DNA from: Muribaculaceae bacterium
GTDB lineage: Bacteria; Bacteroidota; Bacteroidia; Bacteroidales; Muribaculaceae
Assembly: GCA_029061225.1 (NCBI GenBank)
Contig: JAIDSM010000131.1
Coordinates: 1 to 33,315 of the forward strand
Direction of reading: 5' to 3'
Length of the DNA stretch: 33,315 nucleotides
Below are positions 1 to 8,940 of the stretch, in pieces; position 1 is the first letter of the stretch, and every line of letters starts with the position of its first letter. The notes under the pieces are model-generated. The model was not told where the DNA came from and did not search any database. It saw only the letters and a list, made by a program, of their open reading frames with translations. The translations under genes and the position numbers were made by a program.

Positions 1-1174
1 TACCATTAAAGTAGAAGGAGAAGTAGCCTCAGATTATGTCAGCATAGTAATCGACACACCGGAAGGCTGGGATGGACTGATCAGCAAAAATTGGAGCAGC
101 GAAGGCGAAGTGATCATCGAAGAAAACAATCCCGGACCAAGGGGAACAAGAGCTGAAGAAGTGGAACTTGAACCTATTGCAGATTTAGGTGATGATTTCG
201 TAAAAGGCAACCGTTTCACATTCGAAACCAGTTACGTACCGGGGAATGAAAATTACCATACAGTAGAAATCCGTCTTTATAAGGGGGATATGGCAACTGT
301 AGAGGAAGTAAACCTTGAAATATATGTAAGTAAAGGATCAGGTGACGTAACAGCCGACAATCAGAAAGCATACGATGAAGCGATAGCGCAGCTTGACGCC
401 CTTAAGGAAAAATATGAGGCTGCAGCAGTTAAAATCAAGGAGGTTAATCCTGACTTTGACTTCTCAATGTATGAGGAAATCCCTGTCATGATTGAACAAT
501 TAAAGCAATATGCAGCGCAGGCCCTGAGCGCAGCCAATGAAGAAGGCGCACCTTTCTCCGAATACTACTATGGAGGCGCAGAGGAAATAGATGGTTATAT
601 TACCATGATGCTCATGGAGGGAGACCCTGCTCCTGAATTCCCGGCATCGTTTGATGTAGCACTTAGCAGCGACAAAGGCGTTGAATTAACCACAGACGAC
701 ACTCAGGGAGTCTTCATCATCAATGTAACCGGCAAGAGCTCTGAAAAAGAAATCACCGTATCTATTGCATTGCCGGAAGGCTTTGATAGCGTTATGCACT
801 TCAGCACTCTTGATATGATGGATCCCGGAATCGAAGTAGGACCTCTTTCGACAAGAGCTGACGAACCGGATTGGTATCCCGTAAGCTGGGCATTGGAAGA
901 AGGCATGAAGGAAGGCAATTCAATGACTTTCCCGGTTGACGGAGAACTCTACGCAGGCAATTTCTTCCTCTGCAAGCATGGCTATGTGGATCTCAACAAT
1001 CAGGTCAATGTAGAGTTTGAAGTAGAATATGATGAAACAAGCGGCGTATCCGGTGTCAATGCTGCTGAAAATGCAACATATTATGATCTTCATGGCAACC
1101 AGATTGCCAAGCCCTCAAAGGGTATCTGTGTAAAGGTTGTAGACGGCAAGGCTACCAAAGTAGTAGTAAAATAA
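1..1174 (+). CDS. Secreted protein with two related beta domains and T9SS-like tail (5' end missing)
   Basis: The reading frame is open from the window edge (first full codon at position 2) to a TAA at 1172-1174, so the N-terminus and any signal peptide lie outside. I do not recognise a named enzyme family. Two stretches look like copies of one domain: both have a V-S-I-x-x-x-PEG-(W/F)-D start, a TRAEE or TRADE segment, then KGN-x-x-TF or EGN-x-x-TF and a V-rich end. They lie at about residues 15-130 and 245-345 of the visible protein. Between them is a charged, probably helical stretch (DNQKAYDEAIAQLDALKEK). The C-terminus has YYDLHGNQIA followed by a lysine/valine-rich end (KVVVK), like the T9SS type A sorting tails of the neighbouring proteins. 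Export to the cell surface is inferred from that tail only. Confidence 0.75.
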   Translation, partial: TIKVEGEVASDYVSIVIDTPEGWDGLISKNWSSEGEVIIEENNPGPRGTRAEEVELEPIADLGDDFVKGNRFTFETSYVPGNENYHTVEIRLYKGDMATVEEVNLEIYVSKGSGDVTADNQKAYDEAIAQLDALKEKYEAAAVKIKEVNPDFDFSMYEEIPVMIEQLKQYAAQALSAANEEGAPFSEYYYGGAEEIDGYITMMLMEGDPAPEFPASFDVALSSDKGVELTTDDTQGVFIINVTGKSSEKEITVSIALPEGFDSVMHFSTLDMMDPGIEVGPLSTRADEPDWYPVSWALEEGMKEGNSMTFPVDGELYAGNFFLCKHGYVDLNNQVNVEFEVEYDETSGVSGVNAAENATYYDLHGNQIAKPSKGICVKVVDGKATKVVVK

Positions 1175-1201
1175 GCCTACAAGTTAAATATCTATAAAAA
1201 G

Positions 1202-1232
1202 ATCCCCGAATCGAATGGATTCGGGGATTTTT
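1202..1232 (+). terminator. Rho-independent terminator
   Basis: A perfect 11-bp stem (1202-1212 with 1218-1228, ATCCCCGAATC) with a 5-nt loop is followed by TTTT and preceded by AAAAA. It lies 28 bp after the stop of the first gene and separates it from the next promoter. Confidence 0.9.
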
Positions 1233-1244
1233 ATATTTCAATGC

Positions 1245-1275
1245 TTGCAGAAACCGAAGATTTTTAGTAATTTTG
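1245..1275 (+). promoter_or_regulatory. Bacteroidetes sigma-ABfr-type promoter
   Basis: TTG at 1245-1247, a 20-bp spacer and TAATTTTG at 1268-1275 match the Bacteroidetes -33/-7 consensus (TTG, TAnnTTTG). This predicts a leader of about 50 nt before the ATG at 1335 and would drive the two-gene unit 1335-5208. Confidence 0.75.
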
Positions 1276-1334
1276 AAATTTAAATGTGGTAAGACATTTG
1301 TAAAAAATCTTCAAACAATATAACACACGAAAAG

Positions 1335-2840
1335 ATGAAGAAAACTTTACTTACAATCGCCGCCATCACAGCAGCCGCAGTGACGGGCATGGCCAACGAA
1401 TACAAGTTTGTATTCGACGGAGACAACGACATGGGTGGCCTCACACGTCAGACTTCCACAAAGGAGGCAGACCTGACCTTCTCAGACAGTTTCTCCCTCA
1501 CCGAAGAAGGAATAGAACTGACAGCCAAGAAAGCATCGGAAAACGGACTTGGCTTCGCCCTCATCAACGCCGGAGGCACCAACGCCGGACTTTGCGTATA
1601 TTCCTCATTCACCAAAGCCATGACGCCCGAAATCTCACTGAAGGTACCCGGCGGCAAGATATCATATGTGAAGCTAAGCATGTCGGGATCTGCGCTCAGC
1701 TCTCTGGATATACCCTTCAACGGCAAGGCAATCGAGGCGCAAAGCGAGGATGCATTATGGAGCTGGGAGTGGTCGTACCCAGAAGGGGCTGAGACCGTAA
1801 GCTGCACGTGGACTAACAGCTATTACGCACGATACATCCACTCCATCGAAGTGGTATACAGCCCGGATCTCGGCGGGAAGCAGGAATGTGGACTCTCATT
1901 CGCAGCCAAGAACTACGAAGCCATCATCGGAGAGACATTCACTTCACCGACACTTATCAATCCCAACAAGCTTAGCGTGGCATGGACAAGCACAGACGAG
2001 AAGGTAGCAACCGTGGACAATGCAGGCAAGGTGACTCTCGTCGGCGGAGGCAAGACCGTGATCACAGCCACCACCGAGGGCAACGAGGAGTTTGCCGCCG
2101 GCAATGCCAAATACGAGCTTGAAGTCATACCTACTGCCTCCAGCATAAAGGAACTTCTGGAATACGCGCCCAATGTGTATGACCGAGTGAAAGTCAATTT
2201 CCCGGCGACTGTAGCTTTCTGCAATTTAAGCACATCATTTGTAGTAGACAGCGAGAACAATGCAGCTTGTTTCGATGACATCCGCAATAAGAACAACACC
2301 TCGGCATCCACCACTAACATGTATAAGGTTGGACAGGTGATACCCGCCGGGTGGATCGCGACAAACGCCACAATGTATGAGAGCATAATCTGGGAAGGCA
2401 TACCAGCCAAGCCGACAGAGACCGCAGAAGTGACATATGAGAAAGTGGAATCCGTCACTCCGGCAGACGCCGACAGGGTTGTGACACTGATGAACGTGAA
2501 GTTTGAAACACGCACTGCAGAGGGGAACACCAAAGCTTACGGCACGACACCCGACGGAACAAGCTATGAATTCCAGAACACTTATAACGCACCCTCAAAG
2601 GGGGCCGGCACCTACGACGTGACAGGCGTAGTAAGATATTCGAAGAGAGGATCGACTGTGTACTTCTATATAGCACCTATATCCTACACCGACAGCGACA
2701 CCTCTGCAGCTGAGATGACAGAGGCAGAAAACGGCAAGGCACGCTACTACAACCTGCAGGGAGCTGAGATAGCCAACCCGCAGGCAGGCACATACGTAAA
2801 GGTAATCAACGGAAAAAGTACAAAAGTAATAAAGAAATAA
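1335..2840 (+). CDS. Secreted Ig-like (BIG2) domain protein with T9SS-like tail
   Basis: The 501-residue protein starts with a clear Sec signal peptide (MKKTLLTIAAITAAAVTGMA, cut near residue 20). Residues about 22-178 form an unassigned beta-rich region. Residues about 186-265 fit a bacterial Ig-like group 2 (BIG2) fold: W-T-S-T-D-E-K-VATVD, then G-K-V-T-LVGGGKTVITA. Residues about 266-460 look like a mixed beta domain, perhaps OB-fold-like, with no named family recognised. The end (ARYYNLQGAEIANPQAGTYV and a terminal KVIKK) is a T9SS type A-like sorting tail. It has its own promoter and lies 19 bp before the next gene, so the two are probably co-transcribed. The likely role is surface or secreted binding; no catalytic motif was seen. 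Confidence 0.8.
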   Translation: MKKTLLTIAAITAAAVTGMANEYKFVFDGDNDMGGLTRQTSTKEADLTFSDSFSLTEEGIELTAKKASENGLGFALINAGGTNAGLCVYSSFTKAMTPEISLKVPGGKISYVKLSMSGSALSSLDIPFNGKAIEAQSEDALWSWEWSYPEGAETVSCTWTNSYYARYIHSIEVVYSPDLGGKQECGLSFAAKNYEAIIGETFTSPTLINPNKLSVAWTSTDEKVATVDNAGKVTLVGGGKTVITATTEGNEEFAAGNAKYELEVIPTASSIKELLEYAPNVYDRVKVNFPATVAFCNLSTSFVVDSENNAACFDDIRNKNNTSASTTNMYKVGQVIPAGWIATNATMYESIIWEGIPAKPTETAEVTYEKVESVTPADADRVVTLMNVKFETRTAEGNTKAYGTTPDGTSYEFQNTYNAPSKGAGTYDVTGVVRYSKRGSTVYFYIAPISYTDSDTSAAEMTEAENGKARYYNLQGAEIANPQAGTYVKVINGKSTKVIKK

Positions 2841-2859
2841 TAAGCCAACAAGACTAACT

Positions 2860-5208
2860 ATGAAGCGAACGCTAACATTAGGGTTGGCAATTGCCTCTCT
2901 GGCCTGCGTGCAGGCCGAGGGGCAATTTCAGCCCGTAAAGATGAAAGTTTCCGAAAACAATTCGAAACAAAAGACCGGTCAGCCCTTCCGGCACAAGACT
3001 GTCGGCGAAGACAGACTGATACAGACCGAAAAGGGGAAGACACTGCTCCGCAACGAGACACTCACCTTTCCGTCAATGCGGAAATACAGTCCCGTCAGGA
3101 AAGCCGACGAGACAGCAATGAAGAACGGATTCATACTCTATGAAAACTTCAGCGGCTGGGACGGCAAGACATCAACATGGGTTCCTGACGGCTGGACCGT
3201 AGACCACAAGGGCACTTGCAACAAGAAATTCTCATGGGTACCCGTTCAACCGACCCAGTACTATCCCGCTCCGATCGACGGAGACTACTACTACATAGTA
3301 AACGACGACGAAAATCAGGACGAATGGCTTATCTCTCCGGAATTCACACCGGAGGAAGACATGGAGCTATCCTATCACATGCGGTTGAATCCATTGTGGT
3401 ATTACGCTACCAAAAACATCGACTGGATCAAAGGGGAATATACTTCAGATAAGGTTCAGGTCTATACGATGCAGGTGCTCGTGAAAGAAGGAGAAGGGGA
3501 ATGGAAAGTGCTCCGCGACTACGCCGAAGAATACAAGGACAAAACCTTCAAGGAAATCTATGCGGCCTCCAACGAGTTCGTACTCACAAAGCAGACAATA
3601 GACCTGAGCGACTATGCAGGCAAAAACGTGAAGGTAGCGTTCCGTTATGTCGGCACCGACGGCGACTCGATGATTCTCGACGCAATCGGCGTAGGCTACC
3701 CGACACTTGACAATGTATGGTATATGCCTCCGTCAAATTCACTTTACTGGGGCTTCTATTACGGTTTCGATCCATTGATGCATTTCTTCCAGATGCCTGA
3801 GGACGTAGCGGTATTCCCCGCTGACTCAGATATCACATGGTACAACATGTCGGAGGAGGAAGACGCGACATATTCCTGGAAATATACCAACCGTGAAGGT
3901 GATGAAGTCGAGACCTCAGACGACCAGTATGAGCTTACATCCTCCTACGCTCCTGAGACTCCGGACGTGGAACCGAAATTATACGACTTCCCTGTACTGA
4001 ACGCCGAGGCTCATCATCGGGCCAATGCGACATATAATTCTCCGGTGAAATATTTCCAAGTAGGCGGCATTCCCTACTATCCCACTCCTTACGGCGACTG
4101 CGAGTTCACCATGTTCCAGTTCCCGCTGGTGCATCAGGAAATAGGCTTCCTTGACGTGAGAGACTACAAGCAGGGTGCTTGGAGCGTGCCGGTGTTCGGA
4201 CACAATGAGTTTACCGACACCTACTGGCTCAACTATTGCCTCAACGGAGAAGAGCCTATGGAAGGCAACTACGCCCATCTGAATGGAATCGGCAACATAT
4301 TCTTCCCTGCGGAAGACGCAGCTCTCGTAGTGAACGGCATGCGTGTCTACGGCTACGGACATATCGGCAAGGGTGCGACCCTGACAGCCACCATCTATGC
4401 GCTTGACTCTGAGATGCACAGCGCCTACGATACATTTACCGTAGTGGCGAGAGCAACAGCTTCGGGCGAAGACGTGAGATCGCTCAACGGAGAGAATGTG
4501 AAAGACTACATCTACATTCCTTTTGAGTTTGATGAGGCCGCTGTGATTAAGGCAACTGAAGAACATCCGGCATTTGTATTCATGCTTGAGGGCTTTAATT
4601 CAGAACATATTGATTACTTCGCTCCGCTTCAGTCATGGCGCCCCATCGAGTCAGGCATGGGAGCCGGCTACATACTCAGCGAGATCAACCTGCAGGGCCA
4701 TATCGATGAAGGTACGTACACGTCGTTCAAGCCTATGCAGTATTTCGAAGACAAGGAATACAAGGATTGGATCGGAACATTCGCAATTGGCCTTGTAGCG
4801 GAATATCCCTGGCTTACGACCGATACGGAGAAGATCGAGCTTTCAGCCGACGACAACAAGGCAGATATAAGTCTGCACAGCTACTATACTGCCGACAAGC
4901 TGACTGTGAAATGTCCGGAAGGTCTTGCGGCTTCAATCAAGGGACAGTATGACAAGTGCATGCTTTCAGTATGGAGAAAGAACGCCGATAATGAAGCTAA
5001 GGGCAACATCGAAATCAGCGGCCCGGGCGTAGCGCTGAGCATACCCGTGGAGGCACTATCGACCAATGCGGTGTCTACAGTGAATGCTGCTGAAGGAATC
5101 GAAGGAATCTATGACCTTAGCGGCAGGAAGGTGACTTCGACTTCCGCTGCCGGCGTATACATCATCAAGCATACTGACGGCAATATACGCAAGGTAACAG
5201 TAAAATAA
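2860..5208 (+). CDS. Secreted choice-of-anchor-J-like protein with T9SS-like tail
   Basis: The 782-residue protein begins with a signal peptide (MKRTLTLGLAIASLACVQA). Residues about 88-280 resemble the choice-of-anchor-J / MAM-like jelly roll found in Bacteroidetes surface proteins: ILYENFSGWD at the start, GDYYYIVNDD, then DEWLISPEF, and finally K-VAFRYVGTDGDSMILDAIGVG. The middle (about 290-690) is aromatic-rich beta structure that I cannot name. The end carries EGIYDLSGRKV and a terminal VTVK, a T9SS type A-like tail. It follows the BIG2 gene by 19 bp with no terminator between them and is closed by the terminator at 5223-5270. The likely role is surface adhesion or glycan/protein binding, inferred from the fold only. 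Confidence 0.8.
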   Translation: MKRTLTLGLAIASLACVQAEGQFQPVKMKVSENNSKQKTGQPFRHKTVGEDRLIQTEKGKTLLRNETLTFPSMRKYSPVRKADETAMKNGFILYENFSGWDGKTSTWVPDGWTVDHKGTCNKKFSWVPVQPTQYYPAPIDGDYYYIVNDDENQDEWLISPEFTPEEDMELSYHMRLNPLWYYATKNIDWIKGEYTSDKVQVYTMQVLVKEGEGEWKVLRDYAEEYKDKTFKEIYAASNEFVLTKQTIDLSDYAGKNVKVAFRYVGTDGDSMILDAIGVGYPTLDNVWYMPPSNSLYWGFYYGFDPLMHFFQMPEDVAVFPADSDITWYNMSEEEDATYSWKYTNREGDEVETSDDQYELTSSYAPETPDVEPKLYDFPVLNAEAHHRANATYNSPVKYFQVGGIPYYPTPYGDCEFTMFQFPLVHQEIGFLDVRDYKQGAWSVPVFGHNEFTDTYWLNYCLNGEEPMEGNYAHLNGIGNIFFPAEDAALVVNGMRVYGYGHIGKGATLTATIYALDSEMHSAYDTFTVVARATASGEDVRSLNGENVKDYIYIPFEFDEAAVIKATEEHPAFVFMLEGFNSEHIDYFAPLQSWRPIESGMGAGYILSEINLQGHIDEGTYTSFKPMQYFEDKEYKDWIGTFAIGLVAEYPWLTTDTEKIELSADDNKADISLHSYYTADKLTVKCPEGLAASIKGQYDKCMLSVWRKNADNEAKGNIEISGPGVALSIPVEALSTNAVSTVNAAEGIEGIYDLSGRKVTSTSAAGVYIIKHTDGNIRKVTVK

Positions 5209-5222
5209 TATTATCTACCATC

Positions 5223-5270
5223 AAAGAAAAAGGAGGACCTATGCACAGTGATCCCCCTTTTTCTTTTTTT
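5223..5270 (+). terminator. Rho-independent terminator
   Basis: A 14-bp A/G-rich arm (5223-5236) pairs with 5253-5266 with one mismatch around a 16-nt loop, and the right arm runs into T7. It lies 15 bp after the stop of the preceding gene. Confidence 0.75.
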
Positions 5271-5288
5271 AAGGAGAGTATAATATGA

Positions 5289-5312
5289 ATTCATAATTCA
5301 TAATGCATAATT
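5289..5312. repeat. Heptanucleotide tandem array, unit ATTCATA
   Basis: Three units (ATTCATA, ATTCATA, ATGCATA) plus a partial fourth lie in the 199-bp gap before the 5408 gene. Apart from this array and the terminator, the gap is AT-rich. I found no exact TAnnTTTG promoter in it, so the promoter of the next gene is unresolved. Confidence 0.7.
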
Positions 5313-5407
5313 GTTAGTCTCTGAAATTCAGAATATAAAACATTCATGATTATATTAATTAAATTTTAAAAGACACTTAAACTTAAATCAAACAAATCCA
5401 AACGCTT

Positions 5408-8400
5408 ATGAAGCATTTTCTGACCATCTGCATGGCTATGGCCATGTCGGCATCGGCCTTCTACGCCGATGCCAGGGGCAATCAGGGAGGGACGATGATG
5501 CATCCTGAAGAAGGCACGGCTGCCTTTGAGGTATGCAAGACCCGCGCACGAAGCGCGCGCAACGATCTGACTCCACCCAAGCCGGCACCGGCTTCGAGAT
5601 TTCACAAAATGATGAACGAGAAGGAAGCCAGACGCAATGGCAATCTGCAACCATCGAGAATCACAGCATCAGGAGACAACATCTTCGGCTATCTCGGGTT
5701 TTACGAGGGACCGGAAGACCTGCCCGTAGGCTACTACGAGCTGCAGGAAGAGGGAGTAGGCAAGATGCTGTGGAAAGATCCGTATTTCATTGAGACAGGC
5801 ATGAGCTTCACCAACGCCGCGAAGATCGACAACAGGATAGTCGGCTACATTCTCGATGAAATCTTCGGCAAGCTCTTCGGCATCTACTATGTGGAGATAG
5901 ACGCGGAGACGGGAGAACTGCTGCGCGAGGAGGTGCAGGATTTAGAATTCAACAGCAACTACCTCTCAATTTTCGCCTTTGATCCGGAGGATGAGAAATT
6001 TTACGGCTACGGCAGAGTAGACGGCACGATGTGCTTTCTGAGCGCACCGGCATGGGATCCTTTCAACTACACCTTCATCAAGAAGCTCTCAGGCAAGGAG
6101 ATGTGTCTGTCGATGTGCTATAATCCGGAGGAAAAATCGATCGTCGGCATCAACCTCAACTACCAACTCGTCAAGATAGGCAAAGACGGACGACAGAAAT
6201 CGATCATGGACATGGAAGTGCGCAACGGAGACAAATACGTGACCGGTATGGTCTACAGTCCCAAGTCAAAAAAGTATTACTGGAACATCAATTACACGAA
6301 CGGCTCTTCATCGCTGGCCACCATCGACCCGGTGGAAAAGGAGATTGACGTATATGAGAAGTTCTCATATATTGTAGAATACTACAACATGATGACCACC
6401 GATCCGTATATAGGGAATCCGGGAACTCCGATGAGTCCGCAGGCCGGCTCTCCAGTGTTTGACAAAGGGAACCTTACGGGCACAGTCTCCTTCACCCTTC
6501 CGTTGAAGACCATAGGAGGCGAGGACCTGAAAGGAGAAGTGGAATATATCACTTACGTCAACGGACAACCTTATTCCACAGGAAAGGCTACCATCGAAGA
6601 CCGAACGGACGCTGCCGGCAACAGGGTGCCCACAGCGATAGATGCAGAGTTCTCCGTTCCCGAACCCGGCAAATACTCATTCAGCATGAGAGTCAAGGTC
6701 AACGAACTTGAAAGCCAGAAAGGATCCACATTCAAATGGATAGGAAACGACACTCCGACCAATCCGACCAAAGTAAGGCTTCTCAAACAGAAGAGCGATA
6801 ACCCTAACGAAGAAATCAAGCCGGGATCCTATACGGTAAGCTGGGATGCAGTGACGACAGGCATCAACGATGGATTCGTCGACACTGAAAAGATGGAGTA
6901 TGTGGTAAAGATCAACGGACAGGAATATACCTGCACCGACACCCATCTTAATGTAATCCTTCCGACAGAGCGGGATCTTGAAGCCTACAAAGCGGAAGTG
7001 AAGGCAGTATGCAACGGATATGAAAGCCAGTGGATAGAATCCAACGCCGTGACGGAAGGAAAAAGCCTCACACTACCGGCTTACATCACTCCTACTCCGG
7101 ACCAGTATAATGTGAGTATAGTACTCGACAATAACGAAGACTCCTATAGCTGGATGCTCAAGCAAAGCAAGGATCCGGAAAATCCATATTATCTTCACTC
7201 AGATTTCTCACATACCGCCAAACTGCCTATGGATGACTGGTATTTCCTCCCGAGGATGAAGTTTGAAGATGCTGAAGCGTTTTATGCCTTCTCAATGGAA
7301 GCAGCCCTTCTCAGCGGATACTGGAACAAGGAATATATAGAGGTGCTTCTATGCAGCGAGCCTACGGCAGAAGGAGTTGTGGATACCATCGTAAAGGAAT
7401 TCACCCCGATTTCCACCGACTATGACAAAATCGACGGTGTTTTCAGAGTTCCGGAGGCAGGAGACTATTATGTAGGCGTACACTGCAAGTCAGACGGCAG
7501 GCAGATGGGAGTCAACATACGCAACTTAATAGTGCAGCAGAGTGAAGCGACTTACGACTCACCATCGGAAGTGACCGATCTAACGATCACACCTGTCAGG
7601 AAAGGAGCGCTCAAGGTCTATGTAAAATTCCGTATGCCAACCACCACCATCGTCAAAGGGATGCTCGATCCGGAGACAACGCTTAAGGCAACGGTATCTT
7701 CTCCGGTTGAGACGAAGACAGTGACCGGAAAACCCGGAGAGGAAGTCACCGTAACGTTATCTTCCGAACAGGGTGACAATATTTTCACGGTTCAGGTAAG
7801 CAACGGCGAGCACAACAGCCTTATCACCAAGAAGGTGGTATACACGGGAGTGAGCATACCAGCCACGCCACGTTCGCTTGATGTGGACTTCGCACCCGAC
7901 ATGCTGAGCATGAGCTTGAACTGGGAAGCGGTCACAACGGCCGACGATGGAGAAGGCTATGTCAACCCCAAGACACTGGTCTACGACATCTTCCTGCTTG
8001 ATACAAATACCGGCAGATGGAATCCGATCAAGGAGGGACTTAAAGAAACGACCTACACATTCGAAAAAGAACCGGGAAGCTATCAGGAGATCATAATGCT
8101 TGGTGTACTGGCGAGAAACGAGGCGGGCGACAACGGCAATATAATCACCACCTTAGGAATTCTCGGCACACCCTATGAGCTACCTATCACCGAAGACTTT
8201 GAGAAAGGCAACTTCACCACTGATCCATGGGTTACGAGCTATCTCTACGGAGACACCGGAGCGTGGGGCCTCTATTACAACAAAGATGTCACCGACGACA
8301 ATGGAGCAAAGGGCATTTCATTGGTATCAGAAGGCCAGAACGGCGATGTCTCGCGTCTGGCAACTCCGAGATTCTCGACTCTTGATATGGAAAGCGTGAC

Positions 8401-8866
8401 GCTCACACTCGAGCTCATAAAGACCAATATTCCTAATGTAAGGATTCTTGCTGAAAAGCACGGAGAGGAACCCGAAATCATCGGCGAGATCAGCAGCAAT
8501 GAACTGAAGGATGGAATCCAGAAATTCACATTCCAGCTCCCTGCAAATTATCTCGGCAACATATGGGCCGGATTCAGCATCGAGACTGAATTTGACGATG
8601 ACAATCAGATTCTCGTGATAGAATCTATCTCCATCGACGGCAACTCAAGCGGTGTGTCTGCGATAGGCAACGGATCGCTGAGAATCACGACAGACAACGG
8701 CAAGATCTACGTCAATGGTCTCAACGGACGGGAAGTGAGAGTAGCAGAATTGAACGGAACGACAGTCGGCGTGAAAGCTAAATCAGAGAATGCGACATTC
8801 AATGTAGGAAAAGGCATCTACATTGTAAGCTCAGGCAGCCACAAGGCAAAGGTCGCAGTAAAGTAA
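5408..8866 (+). CDS. Large secreted multidomain beta protein (FnIII-like, choice-of-anchor-J-like) with T9SS-like tail
   Basis: The 1152-residue protein starts with a signal peptide (MKHFLTICMAMAMSASAFYADA). Residues about 85-335 have recurring short strands (FAFDPEDEKFYGYGR, MCYNPEEKSIVGIN, MVYSPKSKKYYWN) that suggest a beta-propeller-like region. Several Ig/FnIII-like segments follow, for example GSYTVSWDAVT near 475 and LSMSLNWEAVTTADDGEGYV near 835-850. Residues about 925-1085 (ITEDFEKGNF, later SRLATPRFSTLDM, then a terminal IESISIDGN) resemble a choice-of-anchor-J jelly roll. The tail (KIYVNGLNGREVRVAELNG and a terminal KVAVK) is T9SS type A-like. No catalytic motif was seen. It appears to be transcribed alone, with a terminator on each side, and converges with the C10 protease gene. 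Confidence 0.8.
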   Translation: MKHFLTICMAMAMSASAFYADARGNQGGTMMHPEEGTAAFEVCKTRARSARNDLTPPKPAPASRFHKMMNEKEARRNGNLQPSRITASGDNIFGYLGFYEGPEDLPVGYYELQEEGVGKMLWKDPYFIETGMSFTNAAKIDNRIVGYILDEIFGKLFGIYYVEIDAETGELLREEVQDLEFNSNYLSIFAFDPEDEKFYGYGRVDGTMCFLSAPAWDPFNYTFIKKLSGKEMCLSMCYNPEEKSIVGINLNYQLVKIGKDGRQKSIMDMEVRNGDKYVTGMVYSPKSKKYYWNINYTNGSSSLATIDPVEKEIDVYEKFSYIVEYYNMMTTDPYIGNPGTPMSPQAGSPVFDKGNLTGTVSFTLPLKTIGGEDLKGEVEYITYVNGQPYSTGKATIEDRTDAAGNRVPTAIDAEFSVPEPGKYSFSMRVKVNELESQKGSTFKWIGNDTPTNPTKVRLLKQKSDNPNEEIKPGSYTVSWDAVTTGINDGFVDTEKMEYVVKINGQEYTCTDTHLNVILPTERDLEAYKAEVKAVCNGYESQWIESNAVTEGKSLTLPAYITPTPDQYNVSIVLDNNEDSYSWMLKQSKDPENPYYLHSDFSHTAKLPMDDWYFLPRMKFEDAEAFYAFSMEAALLSGYWNKEYIEVLLCSEPTAEGVVDTIVKEFTPISTDYDKIDGVFRVPEAGDYYVGVHCKSDGRQMGVNIRNLIVQQSEATYDSPSEVTDLTITPVRKGALKVYVKFRMPTTTIVKGMLDPETTLKATVSSPVETKTVTGKPGEEVTVTLSSEQGDNIFTVQVSNGEHNSLITKKVVYTGVSIPATPRSLDVDFAPDMLSMSLNWEAVTTADDGEGYVNPKTLVYDIFLLDTNTGRWNPIKEGLKETTYTFEKEPGSYQEIIMLGVLARNEAGDNGNIITTLGILGTPYELPITEDFEKGNFTTDPWVTSYLYGDTGAWGLYYNKDVTDDNGAKGISLVSEGQNGDVSRLATPRFSTLDMESVTLTLELIKTNIPNVRILAEKHGEEPEIIGEISSNELKDGIQKFTFQLPANYLGNIWAGFSIETEFDDDNQILVIESISIDGNSSGVSAIGNGSLRITTDNGKIYVNGLNGREVRVAELNGTTVGVKAKSENATFNVGKGIYIVSSGSHKAKVAVK

Positions 8867-8886
8867 CAATTACGAATCAATAAAAA

Positions 8887-8920
8887 AAAAAGGTGCGCTC
8901 CAAGCGGGGCGCACCTTTTT
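8887..8920. terminator. Bidirectional terminator between convergent genes
   Basis: A perfect 12-bp stem (AAAAAGGTGCGC, 8887-8898, with 8909-8920) around a 10-nt loop has A-tract and T-tract ends, so it can stop transcription from either side. It lies 20 bp from each of the two convergent stop codons. Confidence 0.9.
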
Positions 8921-8940
8921 CGTTATGATTTAAGTGGACT

